A stretch of 15,922 nt of DNA from SM23-42 sp050124875 (GCA_050124875.1 JASFEK010000022.1:1-15922), one strand, 5' to 3'. Shown: positions 6,996 to 13,727, counted from the first letter of the stretch. The notes: generated by a model from the sequence alone, not told the origin. Numbers and translations are program-made.

Positions 6996-8386
6996 TGGAA
7001 GTACTAGTATACGACCCTGACCGCCTGAGACTCAGTACACTATCGAGAAACATCCGCGAATTGGGCTTGAGTTATACGACCGTCACCAGCGTGACCGAAT
7101 TGCGTAAGGCAGTACGAAAAAAGAAATTCGATATCCTTATCCTCGACGAGACCGCACTGGCATTGCTCGATCAGTTCCGAAAGCAGTATGACGAGGTGCC
7201 GATCATTGTGGTCGCGGATCGCGATGCGGTCATGAACTATGAGCGGGCGATATTTGCCGGTATCGCCGGTCTTTTGCTTCGACCTTATCGGCGTGATTTC
7301 CTGCAGAAGACGATCGATAAGGCGATCAGGAGAAGGAACGAAATTATCTGCAACCGGCAGACCGTGCTATCGCTGCGGAGAAAGGTTGAGGTCCTGCAAA
7401 CCCTCAATGAGGTCGTGCAGGCGATCAATTCTTCACTGAAGCCAAAGGAGATACTCAATACGATCATGGAGAAGGCGGCTGAGTTGATCAGGGCAGAAGG
7501 TTGGTCAGTACTGCTCACCGATGCGAAGACGAACGAGCTCGTTTTTGAAGCTGCTTCCGGGAAGGCGGGTAAGAAGCTGCTCGGCATGAGATTGAAGATC
7601 GGTCAGGGTGTTGCAGGCTGGGTGGCTCGTTACGGCAAGTCTCTCATTGTCCCGGACGTCGCCAAAGACCCAAGGTTCTATTCCGGGGTCGATGAGAAAA
7701 CGAAATTCACGACCAAGTCGGTGTTGTGTGTGCCGATGAGGAGCCGGGATCGTATCATTGGCGTCGTCGAGGTTGTCAACAAGATCGGGGCGGATCAGTT
7801 CACCCAGGATGATTATGAGATCTTCGAGAATGTTGTCGCCCACCTGACCATTGCCCTCGAGAAGGCGCAGATGTACCGCAAGATGGAAGAAGCCAGCCAG
7901 ATCGATGACCTGACGCAGCTTTATAATACGCGCTACTGTAACCGGTTCCTGGATAACTTCCTGCTTGAGAGAAAGGATCGCCGGGGCATAATCTCGCTTG
8001 TGTTTCTTGATATAGATTTCTTTAAATTAGTGGATGACAATTTCGGCCATTTGGTGGGCAGCGAGACGCTCAAGATCGTCGGTGAACGGATGACCCGGGT
8101 AGTCCGTAAGAACGATGTGATTATTCGCTACGGTGGCGACGAGTACATCGTATTGCTCCCGAATACGGACAAGAAGACCGCGGCGATCATTGCTGAACGC
8201 ATAAGAAAGGAGATCAGCCGTGAACCATTCTACGCATTTGGCAACAAGAAATTCAGCATCTCGGTTACTCTGGGCGTGGCTACCTATCCTAAGGATGCCA
8301 AGAGCCGGGATGAGTTGATCGGCAAAGCAGACCGAGCCATGTATGAAGGCAAGCTTACCGGTCGTAACAAGGTCGTCCTCGCATGA
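6995..8386 (+). CDS. Receiver-like / GAF / GGDEF protein, probable diguanylate cyclase
   Basis: This is a 463-residue soluble protein. Residues 1-115 form a response-regulator receiver fold with the acidic pair D7/D9 and phospho-acceptor D51 (ILILDET). The conserved Thr/Ser is A74 and the conserved Lys is R96 (LLLRPY), so the phospho-switch looks altered. A helical linker is followed by a GAF domain (about 135-290; GQGVAGWVARYGKSLIVPDV). The GGDEF domain (about 300-463) has D339 in FLDIDFFK, GHLVGS, the signature RYGGDEY (378-384) and an upstream RxxD (R371, D374) matching the c-di-GMP inhibitory I-site. It probably makes c-di-GMP from two GTP under control of the GAF ligand or the receiver. 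It is the last gene of the operon and overlaps the previous stop by 1 nt. Diguanylate cyclase activity is inferred from intact GG(D/E)E(F/Y) residues. Confidence 0.9.
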   Translation: MEVLVYDPDRLRLSTLSRNIRELGLSYTTVTSVTELRKAVRKKKFDILILDETALALLDQFRKQYDEVPIIVVADRDAVMNYERAIFAGIAGLLLRPYRRDFLQKTIDKAIRRRNEIICNRQTVLSLRRKVEVLQTLNEVVQAINSSLKPKEILNTIMEKAAELIRAEGWSVLLTDAKTNELVFEAASGKAGKKLLGMRLKIGQGVAGWVARYGKSLIVPDVAKDPRFYSGVDEKTKFTTKSVLCVPMRSRDRIIGVVEVVNKIGADQFTQDDYEIFENVVAHLTIALEKAQMYRKMEEASQIDDLTQLYNTRYCNRFLDNFLLERKDRRGIISLVFLDIDFFKLVDDNFGHLVGSETLKIVGERMTRVVRKNDVIIRYGGDEYIVLLPNTDKKTAAIIAERIRKEISREPFYAFGNKKFSISVTLGVATYPKDAKSRDELIGKADRAMYEGKLTGRNKVVLA

Positions 8387-8438
8387 AAACACGGCATTGC
8401 TACAATTATGTGCACCGCATGAAGTGAAGTCCTCAGTC

Positions 8439-8466
8439 TTGCATCCTGCTCCTTTTTTAATATAAT
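8439..8466 (+). promoter_or_regulatory. Promoter of the CBS-antiporter operon
   Basis: A perfect TATAAT (8461-8466) ends only 6 nt before the ATG at 8473. A weak -35, TTGCAT (8439-8444), lies 16 bp upstream of it. There is no Shine-Dalgarno sequence. Transcription should begin at or beside the A of ATG, so the message is probably leaderless. A run of six T just upstream (8454-8459) has no convincing stem before it. Confidence 0.65.
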
Positions 8467-8472
8467 CTGTCT

Positions 8473-8967
8473 ATGAACATAGAAAATCTGTCGGTCGCGA
8501 CCATAATGAGAAAAGATGCGCCTACAGTCAAACCATCAACTACATTGCATCAGTTGATCGAATTCATGCGTAAGACCAATCATTACATGCTTCCGGTCGT
8601 TGATGATGATAATACCCTTCTAGGAATAGTGAATTACCGTGGAATACTGAACATTTTCCGTCCCTTTTCCAAGTCGGTCAGCGAAATTGTCGAGCGCATG
8701 CCGTTTGTAGAAAAAGTCGATGATGAAGACCTGAACCTCGACCTTTCCCCTGAGATGGGGACACTCATACTAGTTGATGATATCGTCAATACCAGCTTCG
8801 TTTCGATTCAAGAAGACAAGAGTGTACGCGAGGCACGCCGGATCATGAGACTGCACAACGTTGAAACACTCCCCGTCGTATCAGGCAAGAAATTGGTGGG
8901 CGTACTGTCTTTGCTCGACATTCTTGTCTTTATATTCAAAGAGCACGATATCCTGACAAGTGAATAG
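8473..8967 (+). CDS. Protein with two CBS domains
   Basis: This 164-residue soluble protein consists almost only of two CBS motifs, about residues 8-62 (TIMRKDAPTVKPSTTL ... MLPVVDDDNTLLGIVNYRGIL) and 102-157 (VSIQEDKSVREARRIM ... TLPVVSGKKLVGVLSLLDIL). A CBS pair (Bateman module) usually binds adenosine nucleotides or related ligands and regulates a partner. It is translated just ahead of, and overlaps by 8 nt, the first of two cation/proton antiporters, so it is probably a cytoplasmic regulatory subunit of them; that role is inferred from position. The linker between the domains (about 70-100) is acidic. The start is fixed by the -10 box 6 nt upstream. Confidence 0.88.
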   Translation: MNIENLSVATIMRKDAPTVKPSTTLHQLIEFMRKTNHYMLPVVDDDNTLLGIVNYRGILNIFRPFSKSVSEIVERMPFVEKVDDEDLNLDLSPEMGTLILVDDIVNTSFVSIQEDKSVREARRIMRLHNVETLPVVSGKKLVGVLSLLDILVFIFKEHDILTSE

Positions 8968-10138
8968 CCTGCTCAGCGCCGGATTGATTCTGTTATTGGG
9001 GTTTGTCGGCGCGCGCCTACTGAAGCTTGTACGGCTTCCCAGTGTTACCGCCTTTCTTATCGTCGGTATCCTTATCGGCCCCCAACTATTGAATCTAGTC
9101 ACCGTAGAGATCTTCACCGCATCGGAATTCTTCTCCAACCTGGTCTTGGGCTTGATTGCATTCAGCCTCGGCGAGAATTTCCACTTTGAGAAAATGCGCG
9201 AAGGCATGAAACAGGTCATGTGGATCTCCATTGTCGCAGCACTTGGTGCCTGGGTTCTTGTTTCCGGGGCATTGATCATCTATTTCATTGCCATCAAGCT
9301 GCCGATCTATCCAGCGATCGTGCTGGGCGCGGCAGCTGCGGCAACGGCACCGGCGGCCACCGTGCTTGTGATCAGGGAATATCGAGCCAGTGGTATGCTG
9401 ACTGAACTTCTGCTCAAGGTGGTCGCGATTGATGATGCCTGGTGTTTGATTTTTGCCGCTATGGCAATTGCCGTGGGCAATGCGATGCGCGCTCAGGTTT
9501 TCGAAATGTCGATAATATTCGCGGGCTTGGGCGAGATATTTGGCGCGCTCCTACTGGGTAGTGTATTAGGTTATCTAGCCTCAAGGTTAAGCAGATTCGT
9601 ACGGACAAGAGAAGAATTATTGATTTACACGCTGGGTTTATTACTTTTCAACGTTGGTCTTTCAATTGCACTTGAAGTTTCTGTTCTCTTGTCGGCGATG
9701 ATGATGGGTTTGGTCATTGTGAACATGGCAAGGGAAAACTACAAATTCTTTGAAGTACTACGGTCGGTAGATACACCTTTGTATCTCGCCTTCTTCATAA
9801 TCTCTGGTGCCCATCTCGATTTTGGCATACTCTATAAAATGGGCATCGCGGGCGTTCTTTATGTAGTATTCCGCACCATCGGTAAGATCTTTGGCGCGAA
9901 GCTGGGCGCGAAGATCAGTAATGCACCGAAGGCCGCAGAGAACTGGCTTGGTCTAAGCCTTGCACCACAAGCGGGTGTTGCGCTAGGTGTCGGGCTCGTG
10001 GCCAAGACCACGTTTCCTGATCTAGGGAATTACATCTTCACAATAATCGCTGCGACATCAGTCATATTCGAGTTAGTGGGACCAGTCCTGACAAAATTCA
10101 GTCTTATCAAAGCCGGGGAGATCGCATCAACTGAATAG
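8960..10138 (+). CDS. CPA2-family cation/proton antiporter, copy 1
   Basis: This 392-residue, very hydrophobic protein has about 12 predicted membrane segments over its whole length and is a member of the Na+/H+ exchanger fold family (PF00999 type). Key features are the unwound-helix motif AAAATAPAATVLVIREYRASG and the Asp-Asp ion-binding pair D158-D159 in VVAIDDAWCLI, typical of electrogenic CPA2 transporters. A conserved C-terminal APQAGVALGVGL segment follows. It lacks the cytoplasmic TrkA-N/RCK tail found on many KefB/C-type relatives; the separate CBS protein upstream could replace it. The start is GTG 8960, giving MNSLLSAGLILLLGF as helix 1, and overlaps the CBS gene by 8 nt. No Shine-Dalgarno is visible, so translational coupling is likely. 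Transported ion (Na+ or K+) is unknown. Confidence 0.9.
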   Translation: MNSLLSAGLILLLGFVGARLLKLVRLPSVTAFLIVGILIGPQLLNLVTVEIFTASEFFSNLVLGLIAFSLGENFHFEKMREGMKQVMWISIVAALGAWVLVSGALIIYFIAIKLPIYPAIVLGAAAAATAPAATVLVIREYRASGMLTELLLKVVAIDDAWCLIFAAMAIAVGNAMRAQVFEMSIIFAGLGEIFGALLLGSVLGYLASRLSRFVRTREELLIYTLGLLLFNVGLSIALEVSVLLSAMMMGLVIVNMARENYKFFEVLRSVDTPLYLAFFIISGAHLDFGILYKMGIAGVLYVVFRTIGKIFGAKLGAKISNAPKAAENWLGLSLAPQAGVALGVGLVAKTTFPDLGNYIFTIIAATSVIFELVGPVLTKFSLIKAGEIASTE

Positions 10139-11297
10139 TATACTTGGTTTTGCCTTAATTATCATTTGTGGCTACGTTGGGGCGAAACTTCTGCGCAGGG
10201 TGCGCTTTCCAGCAGTGACCGCCTATCTTCTGATCGGTATTGTCATTGGACCTTATCTCCTAAACATAATACCTGTAAGGATCATGGCTGCTTCCGATTT
10301 AATCTCCAATTTCGTATTGGGAATGATTGCCTTCGCCCTGGGGGCGAATTTCAGGATCGATCTTATCCGGCAGGCGGGGACGCGGGTCTTGTGGATATCG
10401 ATCTTGGAAGCGAGCCTTGCGTGGCTGCTCGTGACCGTGGTCATGATATTGTATCTGTTGGCAAGGCATATGCCCATTCACCCGGCGCTGGTTCTGGGTG
10501 CCGCGGCCGCGGCGACGGCACCTGCGGCAACCGTGATGGTCGTCAGGGAATATCGTGCAAACGGGCCGGTGACTGAAATGCTGATGCGGGTGGTCGCTAT
10601 AGACGATGCCTGGTGTCTAATCTTCTCTGCGCTGGCCATCGCCGCGGCGAATGCGCTCAATGTTGGTATCTTTAGTATGGGCGTTATGATGGAGGCCTTT
10701 GTTGAAATATTCGCGGCCCTGATACTGGGCGGCGGGCTAGCGCTCTTGTTCTACCTTCTTGCGCGCTTCGTCGTGAACCGTGAGCAAGTGTTGGTTCTCG
10801 TGGTCGGTTTCGTTCTCCTCGCGGTTGGCTTATCGATACGCCTCAGATTGTCACCATTGCTGACGAATATCGCCTTGGGTATCATTGTGGCTAATGTTAT
10901 GAAGAATAGTGAGTTATACTTTGCAACATTGAGACAGGTGGACATGACCCTGTTTTTGGCTTTCTTTGTACTGGTGGGTGCGAATCTTGAACTTGGTATC
11001 GTGCCGAACATCGGTGTCATGGGAATGCTGTACATAATCTTCCGGGTTATTGGTAAGTTCTTGGGTGTCAAGGTGGGGGCATTGATTTCGGGAGCCGGCT
11101 CTAAGATAGGTAACTATCTGGGTTGGGGGTTGATTCCTCAAGCCGGTGTAGCATTAGGCGTTGCGCTGAGCGCTAAGGCACTGTATCCAAGATTCGGTGA
11201 GATAATATTCACGACCATTACCGCAACAACCGTGATATACGAATTGGTCGGGCCGATCGCCGCGAAATATGGTTTGAAAAAAGCAGGGGAGATCTAA
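10131..11297 (+). CDS. CPA2-family cation/proton antiporter, copy 2, probably initiated at CTG
   Basis: This tandem paralogue of the previous gene is 388 residues if read from CTG at 10131. It shows the same AAAATAPAATVMVVREYRANG motif, the Asp-Asp pair in VVAIDDAWCLI and a final PQAGVALGVALSAKA segment. Between the in-frame TGA at 10089-10091 and GTG 10200 there is no ATG, GTG or TTG. Starting at GTG 10200 would delete most of helix 1. From CTG 10131 the protein reads (M)NSILGFALIIICGYVGAKLL, aligned without gaps to copy 1, and the Asp pair falls at 158-159 in both. The CTG overlaps the stop of copy 1 by exactly 8 nt, as at the junction before. A purine stretch GGGGAG ends 10 nt upstream. 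The CTG start is inferred; a G-to-C sequencing error would also explain it. Confidence 0.85.
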   Translation: MNSILGFALIIICGYVGAKLLRRVRFPAVTAYLLIGIVIGPYLLNIIPVRIMAASDLISNFVLGMIAFALGANFRIDLIRQAGTRVLWISILEASLAWLLVTVVMILYLLARHMPIHPALVLGAAAAATAPAATVMVVREYRANGPVTEMLMRVVAIDDAWCLIFSALAIAAANALNVGIFSMGVMMEAFVEIFAALILGGGLALLFYLLARFVVNREQVLVLVVGFVLLAVGLSIRLRLSPLLTNIALGIIVANVMKNSELYFATLRQVDMTLFLAFFVLVGANLELGIVPNIGVMGMLYIIFRVIGKFLGVKVGALISGAGSKIGNYLGWGLIPQAGVALGVALSAKALYPRFGEIIFTTITATTVIYELVGPIAAKYGLKKAGEI

Positions 11298-11324
11298 CGC
11301 ATGTATTTCGAATTTCGAAATGCG
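11298..11324. repeat. Palindromic hairpin immediately after the antiporter operon
   Basis: Starting at the base after the TAA, CGCAT (11298-11302) can pair with ATGCG (11320-11324). Inside it ATTTCGAA (11305-11312) and TTCGAAAT (11314-11321) form an 8+1+8 odd palindrome. The overlapping pairings cannot all form at once. It could shield the 3' end of the mRNA, but there is no T-run, so a standard intrinsic terminator is not supported. Confidence 0.5.
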
Positions 11325-11363
11325 AATTGCGGAATTAACCAGGATGGGGATTTTCAGATCAAA

Positions 11364-11519
11364 CACCAAATTCTAAGCACGAAATCCTAAACATTTTCAA
11401 AATCCGAAACCCGAATGTCATAAACGTTTTGCAGAGGGGTTCGATAGCGAACGAACATTGCATGTCAGGTAGCGAAATTACGATTTTGTGAATTTGGAAT
11501 TCGTGCTTTGAATTTGTTC
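11364..11519. repeat. Imperfect inverted repeat pair
   Basis: The segment 11364-11387, read in reverse complement, matches 11496-11519 at about 20 of 24 positions; the shared core is TTCGTGCTT followed by GAATTTG. Weaker similarity continues inwards for some 20-25 nt with gaps. The arms are about 108 bp apart with no coding capacity between them. This looks like a decayed small non-autonomous repeat; I cannot assign a family. Confidence 0.55.
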
Positions 11520-11530
11520 CCCCTTCGGGG

Positions 11531-11576
11531 ATTCTCGTAAATACAATCAAATCGGAGATTTGAGTATTTACGGAAT
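11531..11576. repeat. Long imperfect hairpin (about 19 bp of stem)
   Basis: Outer stem ATTC (11531-11534) / GAAT (11573-11576), a bulged T, then CGTAAATAC (11536-11544) / GTATTTACG (11564-11572), an internal AAT/A bulge, then CAAATC (11548-11553) / GATTTG (11557-11562) around a GGA loop. It could be a REP-like element or part of a structured RNA. A purely palindromic protein-binding site is less likely given the bulges. Confidence 0.65.
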
Positions 11577-11597
11577 AGTATTTCGATATCCGGATTT

Positions 11598-11630
11598 AGG
11601 GTTTGAAGTAAGTCGGGGCGATCGGATTTG
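11598..11630 (-). repeat. Fragment duplicated from the 3' end of tRNA-Pro
   Basis: Positions 11609-11630 are identical over 22 bp, in the same orientation, to 11763-11784, which covers the last 18 nt of the tRNA (counting the discriminator base) and 4 bp beyond. The match continues outwards as AGGGTTTGA (11598-11606 versus 11750-11758) after a small indel. Into the tRNA body it decays rapidly (about 10 of the next 16 positions match). It is therefore either a tRNA pseudogene remnant or an integration scar (att-like duplication). Confidence 0.7.
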
Positions 11631-11766
11631 TCCCGTCCTGCTCCTGCGGAGCAAGGGCGAGGATCCCGTTTCATTGCAGTTATTCCTATTAATGGCGGAA
11701 ACGGGGAACCGACGACTACTGAGGTACATATACGAACGTAGATTTCTTCAGGGTTTGACAGATAAG

Positions 11767-11840
11767 TCGGGGCGATCGGATTTGAACCGACGACCTCCAG
11801 CACCCCAAGCTGGCGCGCTAAGCCACTGCGCCACGCCCCG
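11767..11840 (-). tRNA. trnP: tRNA-Pro (anticodon GGG)
   Basis: The minus strand folds as a full cloverleaf of 74 nt: acceptor stem CGGGGCG/CGCCCCG, D stem GCGC/GCGC with a 9-nt loop containing GG, anticodon stem CCAGC/GCTGG with loop TTGGGGT (anticodon GGG, proline), a 5-nt variable loop, and T arm GTCGG-TTCAAAT-CCGAT. The discriminator is A and CCA is not encoded (the next bases are CTT), so it must be added after transcription. Its 3' end is partly duplicated 154 bp away. A perfect promoter lies just upstream. Confidence 0.97.
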
Positions 11841-11847
11841 ATGTAAC

Positions 11848-11875
11848 ATTATAGCAATAGGTATACATGTGTCAA
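11848..11875 (-). promoter_or_regulatory. Perfect-consensus promoter of tRNA-Pro
   Basis: On the minus strand TTGACA (11875-11870), 16-bp spacer, TATAAT (11853-11848), then 7 nt to the first base of the mature tRNA. The precursor would carry almost no 5' leader, leaving little for RNase P to remove. Confidence 0.88.
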
Positions 11876-11892
11876 GCAGGGCCGATACTCCT

Positions 11893-11948
11893 GGAGACAA
11901 GGAGAGACGGAGATGGGGAAACAGGGAGAAACGAAGATGAGGAGATTT
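11893..11948. repeat. Seven degenerate 8-nt purine-rich tandem units
   Basis: In register every 8 nt the units read GGAGACAA, GGAGAGAC, GGAGATGG, GGAAACAG, GGAGAAAC, GAAGATGA, GGAGATTT, so the consensus is GGAGAnnn. The strand asymmetry is strong (nearly all purine on the plus strand). It sits between the tRNA promoter and the 3' end of nikR and encodes nothing I recognise. Confidence 0.65.
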
Positions 11949-12009
11949 TCTATGAGCCTGAAGATTTGCCCTGCACTGTTCCAAAACCTTATTCGCTGCA
12001 CATTACGCT

Positions 12010-12429
12010 CTACGCTATTCCGCGTCCGGTGGTCGTGGTCGTCAGACCGCCGTGTTTTACGCCTTTGGTGCTGAGCAGTTTGTCAGCGATTTTTTTGATC
12101 TCTTTGCCCCTGCCCCGGACGACAAGCACCTCCAGGCAGTTGTGTTTATCCAAATGGATGTGCATGGTGGAAACGATTTGCTTGTGATACTTATGCTGGA
12201 GGGCAGTCAACACCTCAGATAATTCATGGACATGGTGACTGTAGACAAGCGTGATCGTACCCACTGTCTTCTGCCCTGTTGCCTGCCACTCCTGATGTAC
12301 CAGGCGTTCGCGTATGAGGTCGCGGATTGCCTCGGAGCGGTTCTGGTAACCCATTTCTTCGATCAAGCGGTCAAACCTCTTTAGCAGGTCTTGGCCCATG
12401 CTAACCCCGAACCTGATCGCGTCTTTCAT
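12010..12429 (-). CDS. nikR: Nickel-responsive transcriptional regulator NikR
   Basis: This is a 139-residue protein of typical NikR length. Residues 1-45 are the ribbon-helix-helix DNA-binding domain (IRFGVSMGQDLLKRFDRLI ... NRSEAIRDLIRERL). Residues about 55-135 are the ACT-like nickel-binding tetramerisation domain. The four high-affinity Ni ligands of E. coli NikR (H76, H87, H89, C95) align with H79, H90, H92 (MHIHLD) and C98 (HNCLE), so all are present. The Thr-rich tail (TTTTTG) is unremarkable. A Shine-Dalgarno AAGGAG (12439-12434) lies 4 nt before the ATG. It is 47 bp downstream of an MFS gene on the same strand, so it is probably the last gene of that operon. No nickel importer is visible nearby. 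Confidence 0.95.
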   Translation of the reverse strand: MKDAIRFGVSMGQDLLKRFDRLIEEMGYQNRSEAIRDLIRERLVHQEWQATGQKTVGTITLVYSHHVHELSEVLTALQHKYHKQIVSTMHIHLDKHNCLEVLVVRGRGKEIKKIADKLLSTKGVKHGGLTTTTTGRGIA

Positions 12430-12476
12430 GCTTCTCCTTTCTTCAGTTATCGCAATTCATATCGAGATGCAGAATA

Positions 12477-13727
12477 CTACAATTTCGAACGTACCTCATA
12501 AGGGATTGAGCGATAGATGAAAATCGTGAATACGACGATTACCGAGAGGACGATGCCCACGAGACGGATGATCATGATTGGATCCAAAACAGTTGATATC
12601 ACGCCGACCATTACGGCCCATACCACGAAAGTCAGGTTGGCGACGAATTCCTTTGTCGCGAAGATGCGTCCCCTTATGCCTTTTGTGACATCCTCCTGGA
12701 GAATTGTATCTTGCGAGATGCCAAGGAAAGAGTATATGATCCCTATTAAGAGGGCGATTATGTACAGGAAGACTGGTGATAAGAAGAAAGGTCCGATGAA
12801 GAAGAATACTGCCATGATAGCAATACTGTAGATCAATATGAGCCCGCGGCTGACATAACGTCCGAAATGACCAATGAGTATTGCACCACAAAGCATGCCG
12901 AGGCCGATGATGCCGCCGAGAAGTCCTACCCCTGGTGTGCCCATGCCGAATTCTTGTTGGACGAGATATATCAACACCGTATACGCAACCGCGGAAACGA
13001 ATGGCAGGACAAACACCGATATCATTACGAGGATGACCATGCGGTCCTTGATAAGTAGTATGCAGAGTTCTTTTAAGTCGAGCACGAATGTGTTAAGGGA
13101 TTTCTTCAGTTCCTTAGAGAGCGAGAAATCAACCTTCCTCACTGGCTCGAACAGGGTTTTCGCGCCCATTGCAAGAATCAGTGCGCCGGCTATCAGATGG
13201 GTTGAAGCGTCGATGAAAAAGCCAACCTGCCAGCCCACCCAGTGTATCAAATAACCGCCACCGACCATACCGATGAACGTCGCAATTCGAGCCAGGGTAA
13301 TTACCATTGAGTTGGCCGCAACAAGCTGATCGTATTTCACCAGATCGGGAATGATACTGTTCTTGGATGTGTTGTTGAATAGATCCAGCGAGAAGAAAAG
13401 CACGACGAGCACCCAAATCGGAATGATACTGTGCGTCAGCATGATGAAGAAAGGTGTAATGAATATCAGTATTGCCTGGATCAAATGACATCGGAACATG
13501 ATGGTTTGTTTATTCCAGTGGTCAATGAAAACACCGGCAAAAGGCGAGAGGATCACGATCGGCAGCGAGAAGGTGACCGAGAATTCACTGAATGCGGAGA
13601 TGCGGCCCGGGAACATTACGCCGATGAGCGTAATGATGACCATGTGGGTAAGCCGGTCACCCAGCTGGCTGACCGTGTTGGATAGTCCGAGAAAAAGTAT
13701 TCCGCGTTGCCGGAGAAGACTGAACAT
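12477..13727 (-). CDS. Major facilitator superfamily transporter, enterobactin-exporter-like (MFS_3 type)
   Basis: This 416-residue membrane protein has about 12 hydrophobic segments. A motif-A-like loop GVFIDHWNKQTIM lies between helices 2 and 3, and a long cytoplasmic loop (about 195-220) sits between the two halves. The N-terminus RGILFLGLSNTVSQLGDRL and the SIIPDLVKYDQLVAANS segment are typical of the drug/siderophore exporter branch. The substrate is unknown; co-transcription with nikR suggests, but does not show, a link with metal efflux or a metal-chelating compound. Its ATG overlaps the TGA of the cupin gene (ATGA). Confidence 0.88.
   Translation of the reverse strand: MFSLLRQRGILFLGLSNTVSQLGDRLTHMVIITLIGVMFPGRISAFSEFSVTFSLPIVILSPFAGVFIDHWNKQTIMFRCHLIQAILIFITPFFIMLTHSIIPIWVLVVLFFSLDLFNNTSKNSIIPDLVKYDQLVAANSMVITLARIATFIGMVGGGYLIHWVGWQVGFFIDASTHLIAGALILAMGAKTLFEPVRKVDFSLSKELKKSLNTFVLDLKELCILLIKDRMVILVMISVFVLPFVSAVAYTVLIYLVQQEFGMGTPGVGLLGGIIGLGMLCGAILIGHFGRYVSRGLILIYSIAIMAVFFFIGPFFLSPVFLYIIALLIGIIYSFLGISQDTILQEDVTKGIRGRIFATKEFVANLTFVVWAVMVGVISTVLDPIMIIRLVGIVLSVIVVFTIFIYRSIPYEVRSKL

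Larger units (their letters stand above)
11298..11766. other. 469-bp non-coding stretch, rich in diverged repeat words and hairpins
   Basis: I see no credible gene here: the reading frames are short and lack protein-like composition. Recurrent AT-rich words of the type AATTTCG, GGATTT, AAATCC and CGTGCTT occur in both orientations. The strand-symmetric arrangement includes a diverged inverted repeat (11364-11387 versus 11496-11519). Stem-loops include GTTCG/CGAAC (11439-11452), CCCC/GGGG (11520-11530), a long hairpin at 11531-11576, TGCTCC/GGAGCA (11639-11653) and CCCGTTTC/GAAACGGG (11665-11705). A fragment of the adjacent tRNA sits at 11598-11630. Confidence 0.7.

Noticed and set aside
6991..6996. 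TATAAT overlapping the ATG of the receiver-GAF-GGDEF gene
   Set aside because: It overlaps the start codon itself, no -35 lies 16-17 bp upstream, and the gene sits inside a tight operon; coincidence of TAA and ATG codons.
8451..8460. T-run before the CBS gene as an intrinsic terminator of the signalling operon
   Set aside because: I could not build a convincing GC-rich stem in 8387-8452; the T-run lies within the spacer of the promoter that drives the CBS gene.
10200..11297. Second antiporter starting at GTG 10200
   Set aside because: It would lack most of membrane helix 1, although an intact, paralogue-matching helix is encoded just upstream in the same frame.
11465..11803. Minus-strand open frame beginning MLEVVGSNPIAPT
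   Set aside because: This is the well-known false translation of a tRNA 3' half (here tRNA-Pro) continued into repeat-rich spacer; no ribosome site and no protein-like composition.
11298..11948. CRISPR array, integron or insertion sequence in the repeat-rich spacer
   Set aside because: Repeats are not regularly spaced with unique spacers, and no transposase or integrase gene is present in the window.
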